Source: Isoetes taiwanensis (taxonomy: Eukaryota; Streptophyta; Lycopodiopsida; Isoetales; Isoetaceae). Taken from it: 64,000 nt of DNA. The position numbers were made by a program, and so were the translations under genes. Of the stretch, positions 59,861 to 64,000 are shown one piece after another. The notes under the pieces were generated by a model, which saw only the letters and a program-made list of their open reading frames with translations, was not told the origin of the DNA and did not search any database. Numbering within the stretch: position 1 is the first letter of the stretch; each line of letters begins with the position of its first letter. The stretch lies in NCBI GenBank assembly GCA_021234155.1, contig JAJEKV010000135.1, positions 124,001 to 188,000 on the forward strand, given 5' to 3'.

Positions 59861-62140
59861 ATGAAATCGCGTGCATTTTGTAATGTTACATCGAGAGGTG
59901 CCAAAAATGGTAGGCATTAGGGATGTAAATTTGAATTGAAGGCACAATAATCTTTTGCTTGGGATGACGGTAGTAGATATGGATGAACTTCGAGAAAGGT
60001 GGATACCTTATCAATATGATTAATGCACTATAATTGCTTTGAAAGTTTAGCTGGCTATGCTATTTAGAACAAAAGATGACACATCGATACAGCATCCTTT
60101 GGCGATATCAAACGCATAGGCTACAAGGGCTGATAAAAAGCTAAAGGTTGGCACCTGCGGTATCAACAAGTAATGGATTGACCTATCTATCTAGAAATGA
60201 TATTGAGTATTGGCGGGGCAAATATGCGCACTAGAAGGAGGTGGAAAAACCCCGGTCTTGACACCTTTGGAACTTCAAAGAATTTGATTTATAAACTTGT
60301 GGCATATCCCCTTTCAATGATTGGAGTGTCTATCGTGCCCATGTGACAAGTGATTTAAATTTAAGAGCATTCTGAGTTTGAGCTTTATTTGACATTATTA
60401 TCTTGTAAATTAGTGGTTCTCATAGTCAACTTGATGGAAGCCATATAAACGTTTGCTTCTACATTAATTCGGCGGCCATGGCCTTTTCAATGCTTGGGCT
60501 GACTTTCACTTGAGGAATAACCTTGTAAGATCAGTTGTTAGTATGAATTAGTTCTTCATTCTTGTTTGAGTCGGATCACGGTCTACGTGGAAATACCATT
60601 CTGCAATGATTTCTATGCGCCTTTGTCATGTATTTAATTTTAGATTCTTTCCTTTATGTGATAGCTGCCCCTAAGCTTGCTCCATTCAGTAGAGGCACCT
60701 TTTTACACTCATCACAAGTTCTCTTTTTGTTCACAGATGCGCATTCATGTGAAGAAGAACATGCCGTAATGAATGCGAATGGTCTCTTGGATTTATACAC
60801 CTTGGATGCGATGATAATAGTAGCATCCGCGTTGCAATAGCAACTAAATGCTGACATCGTGAAAATAAACTTTAAGCTGAATTAGGGAAGGGGGATTTGG
60901 TGTCTAAATGCACCAACAAAGAGTAGTTTATCAAAAACATAATGGATTGAATGGTCACAATTTGCTACACCATAGAAGGATGCAGCCACTCATAGCTATC
61001 TGCCGGGATGTGCTTGGAGATGCTCTGAAGGTGGGCCTCCCGCGGCCGAGCATGATGCCATCTTTTATGGAGATCAAAGAAATAGTGGGGTTTATCGATT
61101 ACTACGAATCTGGCTTACTATGTTTTATGTGGATCTATATCATCTGAGGTATGATAAGGTTGAACAACCTTTGTTGTCAAAAACTATTAGTCCATCGCTT
61201 GAATAACATTTTCTACTTCTGAAAAGTCAATGGTATCCTTCTCAAGTCTTGGAGCAGTCCACACCATGCAACACTCCGTTGACATGCCGAAATTGATGAA
61301 CATAAAACAATCGAGAAAGCGGAAGTGTGACTACCAATTTGAAGAGGCAATCGAAGATCTCTCAGGACTATGGTCACGTTTTTACAGGGTAGTGGTCAGG
61401 CAAATAATGGCAAGAACCAGCAGTTTGGGATCCCACATTAAGTGTGCTTCTATAAAGATGTTAAGACTTGGGAATTTCACCTATTGATATTACGTAAATT
61501 TTGGTTTTCTTTTGAGATTGGTTTGTCCAAACATAGTATTTGGCCAATGTTAATATCGAGTTCTAAGAAAATAAGATACCCTTATTTGTCATCTTATGAT
61601 TGAGCATTTGCATTTTTAAATGACCGCGAGAATTATGCAGATTGGACTCTGGCGGCAATGGAGAACTCGGCGATAAATTTGAATGGGAAATTGGAAAGTG
61701 GGCGTACGACTATTGGATATTGTAGATAGTATGGTGTCGTTTCAAGGTATTCTTAAAATGAAAATGAAGAGATTAGTTTGATCATTATATTGCGACTTTC
61801 ATTTACTACTTTAAACTCCATATTCTCCTTATTTTTGCACGGAAAAATTTATGCATTACTTGAGTTATAAACATTCAAAATTGAAATTCATGAAGCTTAA
61901 TGAGGCTATATGGGACCTGGCGTCAGGGATATTCTGGATCAATGAGTCCCACTTTCACTATGATGTAAAATCTAAAATGAAATAGTTAATGTATAAAAGG
62001 CTGTCACATAATTGTCATATACCCTTAGGATTTGAACTTTAGGCACATGAGGGCCCGCGAGAACTATATGTACTGCGTCGGTCCATCCTAGCGACCTTTA
62101 TGCGTAATACCATAGCATTCATCTAAACCATCTCTGAGGG
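59860..62140. other. Unassigned sequence
   Basis: No recognised coding sequence. ORFs at 60628-60840, 60908-61147 and 61230-61487 carry no known motif. Near 62030 there is the dispersed 'cttaggatttgaactttaggca' sequence also seen near 14200. Confidence 0.35.
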
Positions 62141-62186
62141 AAAGCATAACATAAAGTAGGGAGGCTACATTAGGATATAAAGTAGG

Positions 62187-62312
62187 AGGCTACATCAAGC
62201 GAGGGAAAAATACATTTTTAAATTGAAGCACGTCATAAGTGTTTGCTACATCGAAGCCGAGGAAAAAATACATTTTTGATTGAAGCATGATGTAAATTCA
62301 TTTGCTTTCACA
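62187..62312 (+). repeat. Tandem duplication, ~58-62-bp unit
   Basis: 'ggctacatcaagcgaggga', 'aaatacattttt' and 'attgaagca' are repeated as 'gctacatcgaagccgagga', 'aaatacatttttg' and 'attgaagca'. A shorter echo (aaagtagggaggctaca / aaagtaggaggctaca) precedes them at 62153-62195. Confidence 0.85.
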
Positions 62313-63149
62313 AGCAATTTCAAGCTCTTCTCAATCCATGGCCCGAAGCCGAGTGCGTGACTTCAACATAGAATACTAGATTTAATTACACTATAATTCT
62401 AATGTATAGTAGCTTCTCCCATGGATATGATTTACTCCTCCACCTTATTATAGACATAAGTCCTTTTGGCGTGTCCTTACCCATCACCGTCGGGTTTAGC
62501 ATTTGATGGGAAGAAATTTAATTGTGCACTAAGTTTGGACATGGCATGTGGCTAGAGAAAAGACTTATAGTAAACTTATCATTTTATAGGGAATCTTGTG
62601 GCCAAGGAAGTCTTGGAGAAAGAGGATTATTAAAGTCTTGTAGGACTTTTTACGCTTGTGATCTTTGCTGGTGATGTGTAGTGTTAGAACAAGTAAATGA
62701 AGCTGAATATGCTTTCAGGAGCTAACTTTGTAAGAGCAATTGATACGTACAAAGGTAAGCTAAAAGCTAAAGGAAGTTAATGAGATTAGACTGTAACTGC
62801 ATGATGAGAAATATTAAGAAGAAGAAGAAGAGTAGAAGAATGTTGAGAATTTCTTGTGTATGCATATTTATTGGTGCAGGGCTAGAACACATATCCAAAT
62901 GTCTCAATTGGCTCTGTTCATTCCCAAGAGCTACTTTAATGTTGTAATGATTTTATTGGGTACACTAAGAATCTTTATCACGGTGGTCTATTTACTATAA
63001 TAAAACTCTTGCAGTGACATGTCATATGTGTGAAAAACAAAAATGAAATCTGGAGACATTAAGATGCTTCTTGGATCTTATTTTTCTTGGCTTTGTTCGG
63101 ATTCATGGTATATGCGGTGAATTGTCACCATGCTAAATGATTTGGAGCT

Positions 63150-64000
63150 TATCAAAAGGCTGTAGGCGGTGGAGGCATTGAGGTGGCGGCTTGGAAGTGC
63201 TCTTTATATCTTTGGGGAGATGTTCCGCCATAAAGATGTTGTGGTGGCATTGGAACCTTGATTCGCACAAATGGTGCTGTTTCATTATAGGAAAAACTAC
63301 ATTTTGGCTGGCGGAATGTTATGATAGTTTAAGCTGAAATGTTGAACATGATTGAGAAAATCATAAGTATTGACAATGCGTATTACAAGCGCATTATGTA
63401 TACATGTGGTTTTAAGTTTAGTTTTGCTAGCGAGGATTTAATTGTTGTAGGGTTCGCGATTATATCTCTTTAAACAAATGCCTTATAAGGATGTCATTTT
63501 ATGGTACGCTATAATTCGCGACTTATGAATTGACATAGGAAGCAGGAGGCGAGTCAAGTATTTGAGCAGTGTCTAATGAGAATATGCGTCTCTTGGACAG
63601 CCATAATTTACCTTACATATACAACAAGAGAAGTTAGGCTGAGGAGGCTATACTGACTCTTTGAAGAGATGCCAAAGCGGGATATTCTTTCTGGAATGTT
63701 ATTATAACGGGTTACGCATACAACAAGGCAATACAAAAGAAGGCTCTGCTTCTTTTCAACAAGCCAGTGCTTGAGGAAGGTGAATCGGTGAGGTCATTTA
63801 TTCTTGCCCTTGTATATGCGGGATTTAGCTTTTGTGCGAGGGCAAGAGTTGCATGCACTGTTGCATTCCAATTTAGAATTAAGATGTCTCGGCATGTAGG
63901 GTGTTGGTAGAGCTCACGTGACAGGTTTTATGGGATGCACTAATTTTTGTATATGCCCATTATGGGCATGGAATGGCATTGCAATATTTCCCATCGGATA
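63150..64000 (+). pseudogene. Decayed PPR (PLS-type) gene, runs off the window
   Basis: The plus strand contains diagnostic PPR pieces in several frames. EMFRHKDVVA is near 63220-63250. EEMPKRDIL, then W or its remnant, then NVIITGYAYNKAIQKKALLLF is at 63664-63760 with single-base shifts. WDALIFVYAHYGHG is at 63930-63973. In intact genes these read FDEMP-RD--SWN-MI-GYAQNG---EAL-LF--M, with about 100 residues per PLS triplet. Intact proteins bind organellar RNA in mitochondria or plastids. Stops and frameshifts throughout show a pseudogene. The 3' end lies beyond the window. Confidence 0.65.

Noticed and set aside
1-64000. CRISPR arrays, bacterial operons, tRNA and rRNA genes
   Set aside because: No regularly spaced identical short repeats, no ribosome-binding-site/ORF arrangement, and no complete tRNA cloverleaf or rRNA signature was seen on either strand by eye.

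Overview
This window looks like nuclear DNA from a land plant with a large, gene-poor, transposon-filled genome. Spliced exons, a plant-specific WOX homeobox gene, decayed PPR-like reading frames, Ty1/copia and Ty3/gypsy retrotransposons, and many LINE fragments all point to a plant. One LINE carries a reverse transcriptase of the GVKQ...LSP...LYIDKLE type. From memory I associate this type with ferns, lycophytes and bryophytes, so I favour a fern or another non-flowering plant, without proof. There are no operons and no long uninterrupted reading frames. Almost all ORFs of 60-170 codons are chance ORFs or shards of decayed transposons.

The one convincing host gene is a WOX13-clade homeobox gene on the minus strand. 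Its conserved N-terminal motif lies in an exon at 54249-54445 and its homeodomain in an exon at 48227-48483. Both exons have good splice signals, and the phases match across an intron of about 5.77 kb. That intron holds a copia retrotransposon in the same orientation. The 5' end of the gene is not identified, and neither is any 3' exon beyond the homeodomain exon.

Layout. 1-9.8 kb: unrecognised sequence with a small tandem duplication. 9.8 kb: a LINE 3' end. 12.2-12.7 kb: a Ty3/gypsy RT fragment (-). 17.4-17.9 kb: a LINE 3' end (+). 18.4-20.5 kb: LINE ORF2 (+). 20.6-22.1 kb: copia RNase H-LTR-PBS-gag (-). 22.6-26.15 kb: a long GC-rich LINE ORF2 (-). 29 kb and 31.7-33.5 kb: direct, tandem and inverted repeats. 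34.9-38.1 kb: LINE ORF2 with tail (-). 39-41.7 kb: dispersed direct repeats. 43.8-44.8 kb: a 180-bp-arm palindrome running into a decayed Lys/Asp-rich coding sequence. 45.25-47.0 kb: a tandem array of four units of about 325-370 bp between two related direct repeats. 47.5 kb: a LINE tail (+). 48.2-54.4 kb: the WOX gene with its intronic copia. 55.6-56.0 and 57.2 kb: LINE tails. 59.4-59.9 and 63.1-64 kb: PPR-like remnants.

The most unusual points are these. (1) Two separate copia loci show the order RNase H, one LTR, primer-binding site, gag, as expected of circularly permuted or LTR-sharing tandem elements. (2) LINE 3' ends are each followed by a different 4-5 bp microsatellite. (3) A long near-palindrome carries a reading frame through both arms. 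(4) A SINE-like tandem array. All readings were made by eye, without alignment software.
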